Part shown: positions 44,754 to 53,860 of the stretch, one piece after another | How the letters are laid out: every line of letters begins with the position of its first letter | How positions within the stretch are numbered: position 1 is the stretch's first letter | Source of the DNA: Symsagittifera roscoffensis | Taxonomy: Eukaryota; Xenacoelomorpha; Acoela; Convolutidae | Direction of reading: 5' to 3' | Length of the DNA: 64,000 nucleotides | Assembly (NCBI RefSeq): GCF_963678635.1 | Contig: NC_087070.1 | Location: forward strand, 11,320,539-11,384,538 | Notes under the pieces: generated by a model | Told to the model about the DNA's origin: nothing | Databases searched by the model: none | What the model saw: the letters and a program-made list of their open reading frames with translations, nothing else | Translations under genes and position numbers: made by a program

Positions 44754-45252
44754 GAAACTGATTTATGATTATAATTGCAATTGAGATTCTTGATCCGTTG
44801 TCGTCAAGTTTCAATTTGTTAAATTAAATTTGTGACTTTTTTTTTCGTTGGGTGGGCGTTGTTGTATTTATTTTCTACGGTATAAACAGGATGTTTGTTG
44901 TTTAGCCAAGTTTGGTTATTTTGATATTTCGGTGAAATTTACTTCCAATCATTGAGATCGTATTCAGGCTGTTGGTTTATTTAAACACAAATAAACTTCG
45001 TCACTTGTTCCATTCGGGTCACTCTGTATCATTGGTGATTCAGATCTCCTTCACCGCCAAAGATGCTGACGTCATGCTGTGGTATCCCGGGGAGGAGCAT
45101 AAAAAGTCCCTTTGGGGGAACAAAGACGAGAGTATTTAAACACAAAACTTTAAACTTCCTGTAGTTTGTATTATCGTTGTTGTACATATTTCTCGTTTTC
45201 AATTCATTCTTCATATTGTCTCGCAAGTTTTCTTGGAGCAGTTGAACTGCTG

Positions 45253-45353
45253 TCTATAAAAGGCCATAAGCAAGTGCCAGAAGCAACTCTCACTTTTTCG
45301 AAAGTAAAAGGCCATAAGCAAGTGCCAGAAGCAACCCTCACTTTTTCGAATGT
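45253..45353 (+). promoter_or_regulatory. Duplicated 48-bp unit with TATA-like box, candidate antisense promoter
   Basis: CTATAAAAGGCC at 45254 precedes two tandem copies of a 48-bp unit (AAAAGGCCATAAGCAAGTGC..., 45258 and 45306), differing by only two or three bases. It lies just upstream of the plus-strand genes and antisense to the element. TATTTAAA also occurs at about 45133. Confidence 0.5.
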
Positions 45354-45442
45354 AAACTCTCTGGAGTCCGCGATAAAACATTATTATCGTTCTCTGTGTT
45401 TTAGCTTTCACATTTCTGTTTTTCCTTGAGTTAGTACTACAG

Positions 45443-45496
45443 GTAACCAGTTGTGTTCATTTTGAATGGATGTACAAGTGTATATTATTTTTTCAG
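45443..45496 (+). other. Candidate 54-bp intron before the small membrane protein gene
   Basis: A donor-like CAG|GTAACC at 45443 and an acceptor ATTTTTTCAG ending at 45496, five bases before ATG 45502. The same donor could be used with the acceptor at 46094. Predicted from motifs only. Confidence 0.4.
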
Positions 45497-45501
45497 TTCA
45501 A

Positions 45502-45741
45502 ATGTGTTTTGAAGTGCCTTTTGGCCGATTTACTGTTGTTTGCTGCCGCAATGGCAGTTATGTCGAATTCGCGGGCCGGCGTAGCTGGGCCGAATTGTCG
45601 TCGGCATGTCCTCCAATTGTGGAAGAGTCAGCGGAAGAGGACTCGTGGTTCTGGGCGTGTCTGTGGGGCGCTTTGTTGCTGTGTGGACTCTTTTGCTGTC
45701 TGCGGCTAATTGGAGCCTGCATTCTTTACGCAAGGAAGTAG
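45502..45741 (+). CDS. Small single-pass membrane protein, antisense within the retroelement
   Basis: 79 codons from the ATG that follows a good splice acceptor (TATTTTTTCAG). The N-terminal half is Cys/Arg-containing and soluble, then an acidic VEESAEEDS stretch precedes a hydrophobic segment (WFWACLWGALLLCGLFCC) ending in LYARK. Upstream in-frame sequence would allow 91 codons. No family was recognised. It lies opposite in strand to gag, pol and env, in the 2.8-kb segment between the macro domain and the env region. The presence of one hydrophobic helix and an acidic juxtamembrane stretch recalls small viral accessory membrane proteins, but that is only an analogy. Confidence 0.5.
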   Translation: MCFEVPFGRFTVVCCRNGSYVEFAGRRSWAELSSACPPIVEESAEEDSWFWACLWGALLLCGLFCCLRLIGACILYARK

Positions 45742-46101
45742 ATGGCTAAATTTGTTTACAGATTTTTGCGTTAGGAACTGTAGACTGGACTTCAGTTGTT
45801 TTAGCTTTTTATATTTGATGTTTTAACTTAATTCAGACTCATACTTTTTCTCAGTGTTTTCATAAGATCAGTGATGAGTGCTCATGCGGTTTTTTTTTCG
45901 TTTTAGATTTTCGGAGTTTGGGTAAAGTATGTCGCGTATCGCTTAACTGTTTTCATCGCTTTCGTGAATATATGCATTTTAATTAAATTAGTTTTTCGCA
46001 ATGTTAGGAACTAAGTCTGCCTTTTTTGTCGTAATGCAGTAAAATGTATTCACATGGGTTTCTTCCTGCTCAGATCGGCTTGTTGCTTTTTCAGGTTTGA
46101 A

Positions 46102-47055
46102 ATGAAGCGTACTTCATTTCCTGTTCCTGAAGATGCCTCCGTTTCATCAAAGCGGAAGACTCGATCTGATCGTCCAGTGGACTTGTTGAACCGTAATGAC
46201 CTTCAAGCATTACGTGAATTTTCGGAGGGGATCCCGAAAGTGGCAGTGATGGGTTCGTTTGCTGGCCTTGACCGCGAGCAACCTGCACTCCTCCAGAATT
46301 TCACCGCCGTTGAGTATAAGGACAAAGACAGACAAGTTAAATTTCTCTCGCGGGGTTGTTTTGTTTTTTGGTTTTCCGAACTCCCTGTACGATCCCCCTT
46401 TCATTTAATTTAGCGTCTTGTGTCGCGGCTTGCGTTGGCGCATCGGACGAAGAAGATTTTTGTTGTGCATGATTCGCGTCCAGGACCTTCCGGTGGCAAG
46501 ATGCTCTTGGACGTAATTCCCAAGAACGTGGCCAGTGATCCCCATTTCCTAAACTGTAGTATACCAGCTGAGTCGCAGTTGTCGCGTCAGGCGTATGGGT
46601 ACCTCATTGTAACCGAGGGAGAGTATTTCTCGAGGTTTCACTGTGATTCGGCTGAGACACTGGATGGTCTAATCACACTACACGGTGCAGGTGAGAAGGT
46701 CTGGTTTTTCATCAAGCCTGGACCTCTCGGAAGAATGATGGAAGATACTTATGTAACGGTCGACTCGATGATGGCATTTTTGAGAGAGTACGGTTTACAA
46801 TTAACGTGCTGTGTCCAGAAGGTTGGCGACACAATTTACTAGCCCTAAGCGTGGATCCATTGTGTTTTGACGATTGGGAATGTCGGTGGATGTTCGTCTC
46901 TTCTGTCTCTGGGGCTGCGGGTTCCGCGAGAGAGGTACGAGCATATGTGGGGAATAATAGCCCCGAGTTTGCCTGTTGGTGAGCGCAGGAGCAACGCGCT
47001 GATAAAAGGTGCAAAGTTTAAAGACTTCGAGAGACTGAAGCTTCGAAACATTTAG
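46102..47055 (+). pseudogene. JmjC-domain (Fe(II)/2-oxoglutarate dioxygenase-like) gene, antisense within the retroelement, two stops
   Basis: Exon A 46102-46335 (ATG eight bases after acceptor TTGCTTTTTCAG) begins with a basic, NLS-like SSKRKTRSDR. A 78-bp intron (donor GTTAAA, acceptor TTTAATTTAG at 46413) is in phase with exon B, 46414-47055. Exon B has 'YGYLIVTEGEYFSRFHCDSA', 'HGAGEKVWFFIKPG' and, further on, 'VQKVGDTIY' and 'AWIHCVLT'. These are the JmjC iron ligands: His154, Asp156 (HxD) and His227, spaced 73 residues, as in KDM2/KDM7-type histone demethylases. TAG at codon 221 and TAA at codon 223 interrupt it just before the third ligand, yet the frame continues to a stop at 47055. 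The intact form would be a nuclear dioxygenase-like protein of about 291 aa; its substrate is unknown. Confidence 0.75.
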
Positions 47056-47104
47056 AATTTCAGCTGTTGCTTCATTTTCGCTGTTTATATCTTTAAGCAT
47101 TTAT

Positions 47105-47503
47105 TTCAAGCTTTTAAAACTTTCCGCCTCCGCCGGGCTTCTGGAGCCTCCTCGTTGGTGGTCCTGGGATCATTGGTGGTCCTGGGATCATTGGTAGTGA
47201 ATTTTTCAAAATCCATTCAGAAGTTTGTTGGGGGACGTGAGAATTTTTTATTCCCCATCTTAATACATGGCCGGAGAGGGTGATTTTTGGGATCTCGGCT
47301 TTTAAATATTTCCTCCTCCGCCGAGCTTCTGGAGCCTCCTCATTGGTGGTCCTGGGATCATTGGTAGTGAAATTTTCAAAATCCATTCAGAAGTTTGATG
47401 GGGGACGTGAGAATTTTTTATTCCCAATCTTAATACATGGCCGGAGAGGGTGATTTTTGAGATCTCGGCTTTTAAAGATTTCCTCCTCCGCCGGGCTTCT
47501 GAC
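47105..47503. repeat. 170-187-bp tandem repeat between the convergent gene ends
   Basis: CTCCGCCGGGCTTCTGGAGC (and CTCCGCCGAG variant) recurs at 47128, 47315 and 47485, with ACGTGAGAATTTTTTATTCC and CATGGCCGGAGAGGGTGATT in each of the first two copies. The first unit also has an 18-bp sub-duplication (GGTCCTGGGATCATTGGT). It fills the gap between the 3' end of the antisense JmjC gene (47055) and that of the macro-domain frame (47552). Confidence 0.8.
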
Positions 47504-47551
47504 ACGTTTCTACTAGTCTTCCAACGATCTTGAGGGGTGGATTGATGGTGT

Positions 47552-48451
47552 TTAGACATATATGAAGACTTTGATGTCACTTTTTCGGAAAACGTCGAAA
47601 ATTATGTTAAAAACTGAATAATCTTGCAGTTTATCCAGTCCACATCCTATCTTGGGAAGTGCAATTTGTTTTATCCCTTGCTCGATTAGCTGTTTCTTCA
47701 TGCAGCAGAGGCTGCGTGTGAGGTCATAATTAGACGGTTTTTTGAAATATTGCGTTTTTGTCACTAGATTGAATATTGATTTGTTTTGACAAGGAATGTG
47801 CATTGAAACTGAGGCCCCAACTTGTGGTGTTTCGATCGACTTCAACGTGGGCTGTAGTGCTGGGTAGGCGTCCCGAATTTGCTGTGCTATTCCCTTGCTC
47901 ATCTGGAAGTCACTAGAGACACAATGGGCGATGGAGCCAGGGAAATGCATCAGGTCTCCTGTGCCAAATATGATATTTGGTTCTTGAATAGAATTCATCG
48001 AATCTTTGCTGCTGTCAGCTCCATCGTTTGGCCTCGTTGCCTGTTTTGTGCGTTTAAGGCTGCTTTTTACGATGCTCTCCTTTTGTTCCCTTGGAGGGAA
48101 TAATTCATTTGCCTCAGCTGCTTGTTGTCGTATTTTTGCCTGGTTTTCTTTCCGTGTAGATCTTGGGCTAAAGGTAACCGGAGCGACTTCGTGTCCGTCT
48201 ACTGTTCGCAGACCATATTTGCGAGGGTGCTTTTCCCGAGGTGGTATTGGGTGGTAACGTACGTCGTTGCTGAATCGAGTTTGTCCATAAACCCTGCACG
48301 TGCTATGGCTGCTGCTTTGCGTCTCGTTCGCGGTGGTTCTTGTACGAGTTGTTCCTCGGCAGTTTCGTCGCGTCCTTGTGCAATTCCACCTGTTTCTGCC
48401 GCTGCTGCTCCGTCCATGTGATCTTCTCCGGGGGTGTGTCCTGCTGCTCAA
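47552..48451 (-). CDS. Macro domain (TARG1/OARD1 type, ADP-ribose hydrolase fold) in the retroelement
   Basis: The 299-codon frame has an Arg/Ser-rich beginning that overlaps the pol tail frame, a linker with 'TVDGHEVAPVTFSPRS', and a macro domain at residues about 159-299. Matches to human OARD1/TARG1 are ordered: 'IIFGTGDL', 'IAHCVSSDFQMSKGIA', 'IFNLVTKTQYFKKPSNYDL', 'MKKQLIEQGI', and 'ALPKIGCGLDKLQ'. The Lys and Asp positions used by TARG1 for glutamate-ADP-ribose cleavage correspond to Lys232 and Asp273 here. No internal stop interrupts the domain, unlike the rest of the element. Expression as a pol C-terminal extension would need frame changes near 48270-48300. A separate or spliced product is also possible. 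It could reverse host ADP-ribosylation. Confidence 0.85.
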   Translation of the reverse strand: MSSRTHPRRRSHGRSSSGRNRWNCTRTRRNCRGTTRTRTTANETQSSSHSTCRVYGQTRFSNDVRYHPIPPREKHPRKYGLRTVDGHEVAPVTFSPRSTRKENQAKIRQQAAEANELFPPREQKESIVKSSLKRTKQATRPNDGADSSKDSMNSIQEPNIIFGTGDLMHFPGSIAHCVSSDFQMSKGIAQQIRDAYPALQPTLKSIETPQVGASVSMHIPCQNKSIFNLVTKTQYFKKPSNYDLTRSLCCMKKQLIEQGIKQIALPKIGCGLDKLQDYSVFNIIFDVFRKSDIKVFIYV

Positions 48452-48980
48452 GCCCTGTTGGATTCATTGGATCCAGTTCGGTGTCAGGCGGAGATGGCGG
48501 TCGTGGTGGCACTATTGGCAATGGTGGCTCACGTGGTGGTGGTGCTGGTGGCGGTGGTGGAGGTAGCACTACTAGTGGCGGTACTGGAAGTGCTACTGGA
48601 GGCGGTGGTGCCGGTGGCAGTGATGCCATAACTACTGCAGTGGGTGGCGCTGGTGCCAGTGGTCCTCCTATTGGTATTGATAAGCGGATGGTAGTCGGAG
48701 TTGCTTGTTGGATTTCGCTGTCGTGTTGCGGTTGAACGTCGTCAAGCAGTCTAGGTAGGTAGTCATCAAATAGTCCTGGCTCACTGCGGTACTTGCTTAG
48801 TGACTGATCTACCACGAATTGAGCCTCATCGATTGGGTCAATGTCTTCTGGTTGATGCTGTGGTCGAATCGATCGGAGGCGAATTCTGTGGACACACTGT
48901 GTGTGGTTGGTTCCGACTTTCTTTACTATGTAATTGCTGTTAGTTAGAACCTTTTCCACTCTATACAAGGGGAGCCACAC
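48303..48980 (-). CDS. Pol C-terminal tail, proline-rich
   Basis: It starts with 'MWLPLYRVEKVLTNSNYIVK' and 'GTNHTQCVHRIRLRSIRP', the conserved C-terminal element of many invertebrate Ty3/gypsy pol proteins directly after the integrase. Then comes an acidic segment and a long Pro-rich tract (PPLVVLPPPPPPAPPPREPP), ending in a basic segment. In-frame sequence for 'FDTRNKSLQVW' precedes 48980, so this is the continuation of the integrase frame after a frameshift near 49100. It overlaps the macro-domain frame by 149 bp. Confidence 0.8.
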   Translation of the reverse strand: MWLPLYRVEKVLTNSNYIVKKVGTNHTQCVHRIRLRSIRPQHQPEDIDPIDEAQFVVDQSLSKYRSEPGLFDDYLPRLLDDVQPQHDSEIQQATPTTIRLSIPIGGPLAPAPPTAVVMASLPPAPPPPVALPVPPLVVLPPPPPPAPPPREPPLPIVPPRPPSPPDTELDPMNPTGLEQQDTPPEKITWTEQQRQKQVELHKDATKLPRNNSYKNHRERDAKQQP

Positions 48981-49002
48981 TTGGAGTGACTTATTCCGGG
49001 TA

Positions 49003-50910
49003 TCAAACTGATTTGTTAGAAGAGGGTTGAGGAGGAGACAGAACGAGTGAAGTACTAGCGGTTGGGCTAGTGCTTTCTGGTCGTGGTATCCCCGGTATGT
49101 GATATGATGACACGATGTTGTCTTTAGTCTCCTGGAACTTTTCGAGCATCGCGTCTTGTAACGCGGTTACAAAGTCGGCATTAGCCGTAGCAATTTCCAA
49201 TGCTTTGGTCGAAAATCTGAAATCAAGCGGTTTGGTAGGCTTTCTCCCGTGAAAGATGGTGCTCGGACAACATCCGATTGACGAGTAGCATGACGTATTG
49301 TGTATGAAAGTCCCAAGGGGTACATAACGGTGCCAATCTGTCCATTGGGCGTCAGTATTAAGTTTGAGAATCCTTTTCAGAGCTCCATGGAATCTTTCCA
49401 CCACTCCGATGGTTTGTGGGTGTTTCAGCGTTGCATGGCCAATTTTGATGTTTAGAAGGCCTGTGAGTTCGTGGATTAACTTAGACGTAAATACACTTCC
49501 CAGGTCCGACAGTATCCTTTTTTGCACAAAACTGTGCATGAAGAACATCTTCGCTAGTTCTCTGGCCACCGTGTCAGCACTTGCGTTGGTCATTGGTGCT
49601 GCGAACAGGTATTTTGAAAAAACGTCGATTCCAGTTAAAACAAACTTGTACACCGGTGACTTTAGCGGTCCGACTATATCGATTTGCATCATGTCACCAG
49701 GGTATGATTGTAACAAGGAAAGTGGTTGAAGTGGTGGTGTTTGATGTTTACTCGAAGCATTTTTAAGCTGCGGGCACGTTAAACAGTTTTTGACTGTGTT
49801 GACCAGAAACTCCGAGAATCCGGGAAAATAGAATCTCCTTCTGAATTCCTCTGTGGTTCGTGTCATGCCAATATGTCCTCCTGTCATCGAATTAGGGACC
49901 CTGTATAGGTTTTCGTTCCACATGTGTTTTGGTACACAGAACTGTTTATGTTTTATTTTACCAGTATCGTCGTAGAAGTTGCGGAGAAGGACTTCGTCTT
50001 CAATGACAAGTCGATTGAATTGCTTTGCGTACTTCTTTAGTCTGCTAATCGCATACGTAAGATCTGGTATTTCGCCTGTTCTTATCCACTTCTTTACTTC
50101 TTCGATGTCAGTATCTTGTTGTTGTTCCTTTTTCCTGTCAATTGGCTCATTTTTGGAGTCTAGTTCAATGTGGTTCTCTGCTGGATCTGGATACTCTATC
50201 GCATTAATCATGGGCCTCTTCAAAGTTACAAGCGCCTTAGGCTCTATTGTTCCTTGACTATCACATATTGTTTGCTTGTCGAGGTATGCTTGGTAAAGTC
50301 CTAATCTTTGCAGGTGTGCTACCAGAGCTTCATCGACCTGTTCTGTTTCAGAAAATGCCTCATCGATAGATTGAACCAGGTTAAGCGATGCATCGGGTAC
50401 TCTTGCTGTTGTGTCAACATAAATTTCCCTGACTGGTATTTTGTCTGTCAGTTTTAGTGAGAGAGATGCCGTTGGGTCCGTTTGCATCCTGGACAAAAAG
50501 TCTGCTGCGTAGTTTGCTGTTCCTGGGATGTGGGCGATTATGATGTTGAAAGACAGTACTCGGTCCAGGAAATTCCACACTGATGGCGGTATGGTTTTTG
50601 CCTGAAACAATTGCGTCAGACTTCTATTATCTGTTAATACAATCACTGGTTTGACAGATCCCCAGATGTAGTGGGAGAAATGACCAGGTGCGAAATACAA
50701 GGCTAGGAATTCTTTGTAGTAGATTGAAAATTTCAGCTGTGCTGTATTGAATAGCCGGGAATCAAATGAAACGGGCGCGTACGTCTTGATTTCTTCGTTT
50801 TTCTTGTTTGTGACGTAGTCATCGACCATTAATACGAATCCAGTCCCGTGGTAGCTGGCATCGCAGAATATGACATACTGCAGTCCTGGCTTGGGTAGTC
50901 TGAGTGTCAA
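49003..50910 (-). CDS. pol: RNase H and integrase (retrovirus-like element)
   Basis: The RNase H part has 'VIFCDASYHGTGFVL' (Asp), 'YYKEFLALYFA' (Glu), 'VLTDNRSLTQLF' (Asp) and 'HIPGTANYAADFLSR' (Asp). After a linker, the integrase has a zinc-finger-like region ('GGHIGMTRTTEEF' and 'CLTCPQLKNA'), and the DDE core: 'QIDIVGPLKS' (Asp), 'LSDLGSVFTSKL' (Asp), 'GVVERFHGALKRIL' (Glu). All catalytic acids are present over a stop-free 635 codons. Upstream, one extra base in an A-run near 50953 separates this frame from the reverse transcriptase; downstream, a frameshift near 49100 separates it from the pol tail. Confidence 0.92.
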   Translation of the reverse strand: MTLRLPKPGLQYVIFCDASYHGTGFVLMVDDYVTNKKNEEIKTYAPVSFDSRLFNTAQLKFSIYYKEFLALYFAPGHFSHYIWGSVKPVIVLTDNRSLTQLFQAKTIPPSVWNFLDRVLSFNIIIAHIPGTANYAADFLSRMQTDPTASLSLKLTDKIPVREIYVDTTARVPDASLNLVQSIDEAFSETEQVDEALVAHLQRLGLYQAYLDKQTICDSQGTIEPKALVTLKRPMINAIEYPDPAENHIELDSKNEPIDRKKEQQQDTDIEEVKKWIRTGEIPDLTYAISRLKKYAKQFNRLVIEDEVLLRNFYDDTGKIKHKQFCVPKHMWNENLYRVPNSMTGGHIGMTRTTEEFRRRFYFPGFSEFLVNTVKNCLTCPQLKNASSKHQTPPLQPLSLLQSYPGDMMQIDIVGPLKSPVYKFVLTGIDVFSKYLFAAPMTNASADTVARELAKMFFMHSFVQKRILSDLGSVFTSKLIHELTGLLNIKIGHATLKHPQTIGVVERFHGALKRILKLNTDAQWTDWHRYVPLGTFIHNTSCYSSIGCCPSTIFHGRKPTKPLDFRFSTKALEIATANADFVTALQDAMLEKFQETKDNIVSSYHIPGIPRPESTSPTASTSLVLSPPQPSSNKSV

Positions 50911-50944
50911 CGTGGTTGCTTGTATTAAGTCTGCTTTGAGAGTT

Positions 50945-53103
50945 TCAAGGTTTTTTATGGTGATTTTCAGTTATTTCGAAGTCGATCTGCTTTTTCAGCA
51001 GCTTATAGAATGGTATTAGTTTTTCATCAAGACTCGGCATGTAGTTCCTAAAAAACTGCACAAACCCGATGAGTCTTTTTACTTGTTTCACTGTTCTTGG
51101 CATTTTTATTTTGCTTAGAAATGCGGAAACTTTTGCTTCCTCTGGCGTAATTCCTTGTGGTGTTATTACATTTCCTAGGAATTTCATTCTTTGTGTTCCT
51201 ATTTCGCATTTCTTAGGTGACAGTTTTAGACCTAATTTTCGGATGCATTCAAATATTTTCTTTTGTGTGGGGGTTAGTTCCTGATAACTATTCACCGCAC
51301 TTCCTATATCATCCATGAATTGGGTACACAGATCAGCTGCTAGGCATGGATCGAGTAGTGACGGATGAATGAACTGAATCCCGTGACAGATTTACTTAGA
51401 CCTTGGGCTAGGCATTTATAGGCGTACGTCCGCGACCCGGAGTTAAATGCCAAAAGTTGGACCGAAAGGTCATCTGCCATTTGCACACAATGGTATGCTT
51501 GTAAGCAGTCCAATTTAGTAAACAAACTCTTTCCGGCAAAGTGGTTTGATGCATCGGTCATGTTTGATATTGGAAAATTGCTATTTATATAGTCCGTTTT
51601 GATTGAATGATTGATACGCCGGAGGTCAATCAACATCCGCAATTTTCCAGATGGCTTTCTATGTGCAAACAACGGACTACTGTATTTAGAATGTGACAGT
51701 GTTGTTATAAGTCCGAAGTAGTGCATCAGAGCTAATTCAACCGTCAGTTCATTCCTTAGTTGGATGGGCGTAGGTGATCCTTGAGTGTACAGTGGGCGTT
51801 GATGTTCGGGTGTCAACTTGATCTTTAGGTCGGCATTATAACCCACGTCAAATCTGTGATTGGCAAATATATCCGCATATTCGATCAGCAAATGTTCTAC
51901 TTCTGACCTTTGGTCATTTGTCAACACTGAATTCTCCCACTGAAAGTTACTCAAAAAGGTCATCCGGTCCTGAATGTTATTATTTGGTTCAATTTTCTCA
52001 AGACTTTGAAAGTAGAGGATTTGCTCGTAAATTTCCCTTTGGATACTGGGAAGTGATTCCGGGTTAGGGCACGTTTCGGGCGTCGGGAACCGAAATTTCT
52101 CGTATTCAGGTGGTGGTTCTTGTTCTGATCCTAATGAAGGGCTTGTTTTTTGCGAAAGTATTTCGTTAATTCCGAGTTCGACATTATCCGGCTGGTTCAT
52201 TTTCGCTAATGCCAAAGTTTGCGGCTTGATCTGTATTAAATTTTCGTATTCGGTTAGCGTGAGTATCGAAAATTTTCCGATTTCGGTTTTAAAAGGCAAC
52301 GTTAAGTTATGTTCTGTCATGTTAAATGCCGTGACATAGACGATATTTTGTTTGTTAACTTCATTTATTGATGAGGTTACTGCTAACTCGCATTTTTCTC
52401 CGAGTTCCTGTGATGGGACTACGATTCCTGTCGTTTTTTCCATGTCAGTCGGGATATCTTGTAATTGGCACTCGATTATGACTGTTTGATGAGGTGCAAT
52501 TATTTGTTTCTTGGTGAGAACAAGAGGAAATTTTTTCACTCGGTTGGTGCGTCTAGGTGCATTGGCGGGTTTAATTTCGTTGATTTGGAGTGTCAAATCT
52601 GGAAAGTGAAGTAGATTGTATTTTGAGCAGACATGTATATGGTGTTTTTTAAAGAAAGGGTTTCCCAGGATCGTTGAATTCGCTGAATTCAGCACTAGGA
52701 ACGTTTCCGTAAAGTTCATAACTGCCATATGAAATTCAATGGTTACTTCAGTTTCAATTGACACCAGTTGGCCTCCTGTCATTCGCACTTGCTTGAGGCT
52801 TGATTTGGCCGTTTTATAGGGTGCGAATAGTGTTTTTTCGTTTTTAATTTCATCGGATGTTTGTTTCGAAAATACATTTGCACATGCTCCTGTGTCAATC
52901 AGTACTCTTCTTTAAAGGCTTGGCGCTAATGTTATTTTCATATAAGTTAGCACTGTTCCTTCGGTTGGGATGACTGCGTACAGATCAATAATTTCATCGT
53001 CTTGTACGTCTTGAATATTTGATTTGCGTGATTTTCGCGATTTACGCGATTTTTGTGATTTAGATGAATTGACTGACTGACTTTGTGGCTGAATTAGTTT
53101 TTT
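50945..53103 (-). pseudogene. pol: Protease and reverse transcriptase (retrovirus-like element), with breaks
   Basis: Entered by -1 shift at 53103-53097. The protease motif LIDTGACANVFS lies at about 52905, just after an in-frame TAA (52912-52914). The reverse transcriptase follows: 'SSPLFAHRKPSGKLRMLIDL', 'SLFTKLDCLQAYHCVQM', 'LAQGLSKSVTGFSSFI', then, after a one-base frameshift near 51355, the active site 'TQFMDDIGSA', 'KLSPKKCEIG' and 'RMKFLGNVI'. The catalytic MDD is intact. The domain order gag-PR-RT-RH-IN places the element in Ty3/gypsy (Metaviridae). The stop before the protease and the frameshift inactivate this copy. Confidence 0.88.
53094..53103 (-). promoter_or_regulatory. -1 ribosomal frameshift site at gag/pol junction
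   Basis: In the Gag frame the minus strand reads CCA AAA AAC TAA: the heptamer A AAA AAC directly before the gag stop. Slipping -1 enters the frame leading to the protease. This matches the retroviral X XXY YYZ rule exactly. I did not determine whether a pseudoknot follows. Confidence 0.7.
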
Positions 53104-53860
53104 GGTTCCATTTGGAACGGGAAATTCTGTTGCTGCTGTCCCTGTGGCTTGGGTTTGTGCCAACATTGGCTTATGGTATGGCCAAACTTCCCGCAGTGAT
53201 CACAGAATTTTGATCCAGTGCGAACTGCTGCTGTATTTGGGTTTTGGGTGTGCACCTGCTGCATCATTGGTTGTGCTACTTGTTGGGCAAACTGAGGATT
53301 CTGTTGTGGTGGCGTAGCTATCGCTTGTTGCTGTTGGGTTTGTTGGCCCTGAGGGTACATCTGGTTCGGATAAAATTGAGCGTTCTGTTGTGTTTGGGGG
53401 TAGTTCTGGTTTTGTTGGAAATAGGGGTTCGATTGCATTCCAGGGATCTGTTGGGGAACTGGAACATTTGTGGGGGTACTGCATATTTTGAAACCCGGAG
53501 AAACCTTGGTTTCCGTATCCATCATTTCTCTGCTGTCCGTTCTTTTTTCCTTTACCAAATCTACCCCTTCTTTGATTGTATCCTTGTTGTCCATTCCCTT
53601 GATTAGGGCCAGATGTATTGTCCTGGTTTGGGCCTTGTCCAGTCCCTTGGCTTTGTATATTATTTCCGTGATTTTGTTGTTGCTGGGTTTGATTGATATT
53701 CCCACCTTGTGGTCGTGACTGGATCATTTTTCTCTGATCCGATAGCTCACTACGGACTTCGTTGAGTTGTTTCTCAATCTGTTCCTGGGCAGTTGTTAGT
53801 TTTTACAACGCACTGATTAGGTTGTGAGAAACTGTATCTCCAATTTCATTGACTATCTTC
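53094..53860 (-). pseudogene. gag: Gag C-terminal part with nucleocapsid zinc knuckle
   Basis: Three frames are needed to follow this part: a coiled-coil-like piece before and after a TAA at about 53803 ('TAQEQIEKQLNEV'), a Gln/Asn/Gly-rich piece ('QGTGQGPNQDNTSGPNQGNG' region), and, after another frameshift near 53480, a Pro/Gln-rich piece with one zinc knuckle CDHCGKFGHTISQC (CX2CX4HX4C). It ends at TAA 53094, where the frameshift heptamer sits. The nucleocapsid would bind genomic RNA. Confidence 0.8.

Noticed and set aside
45029-45226. 65-codon minus-strand frame upstream of env
   Set aside because: Short, without a recognisable feature, and opposite the candidate antisense promoter region.
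48340-48735. Gly-rich plus-strand frame opposite the pol tail
   Set aside because: It is the reverse of the Pro-rich tract of the pol tail; the Gly runs come from CCN codons read backwards.
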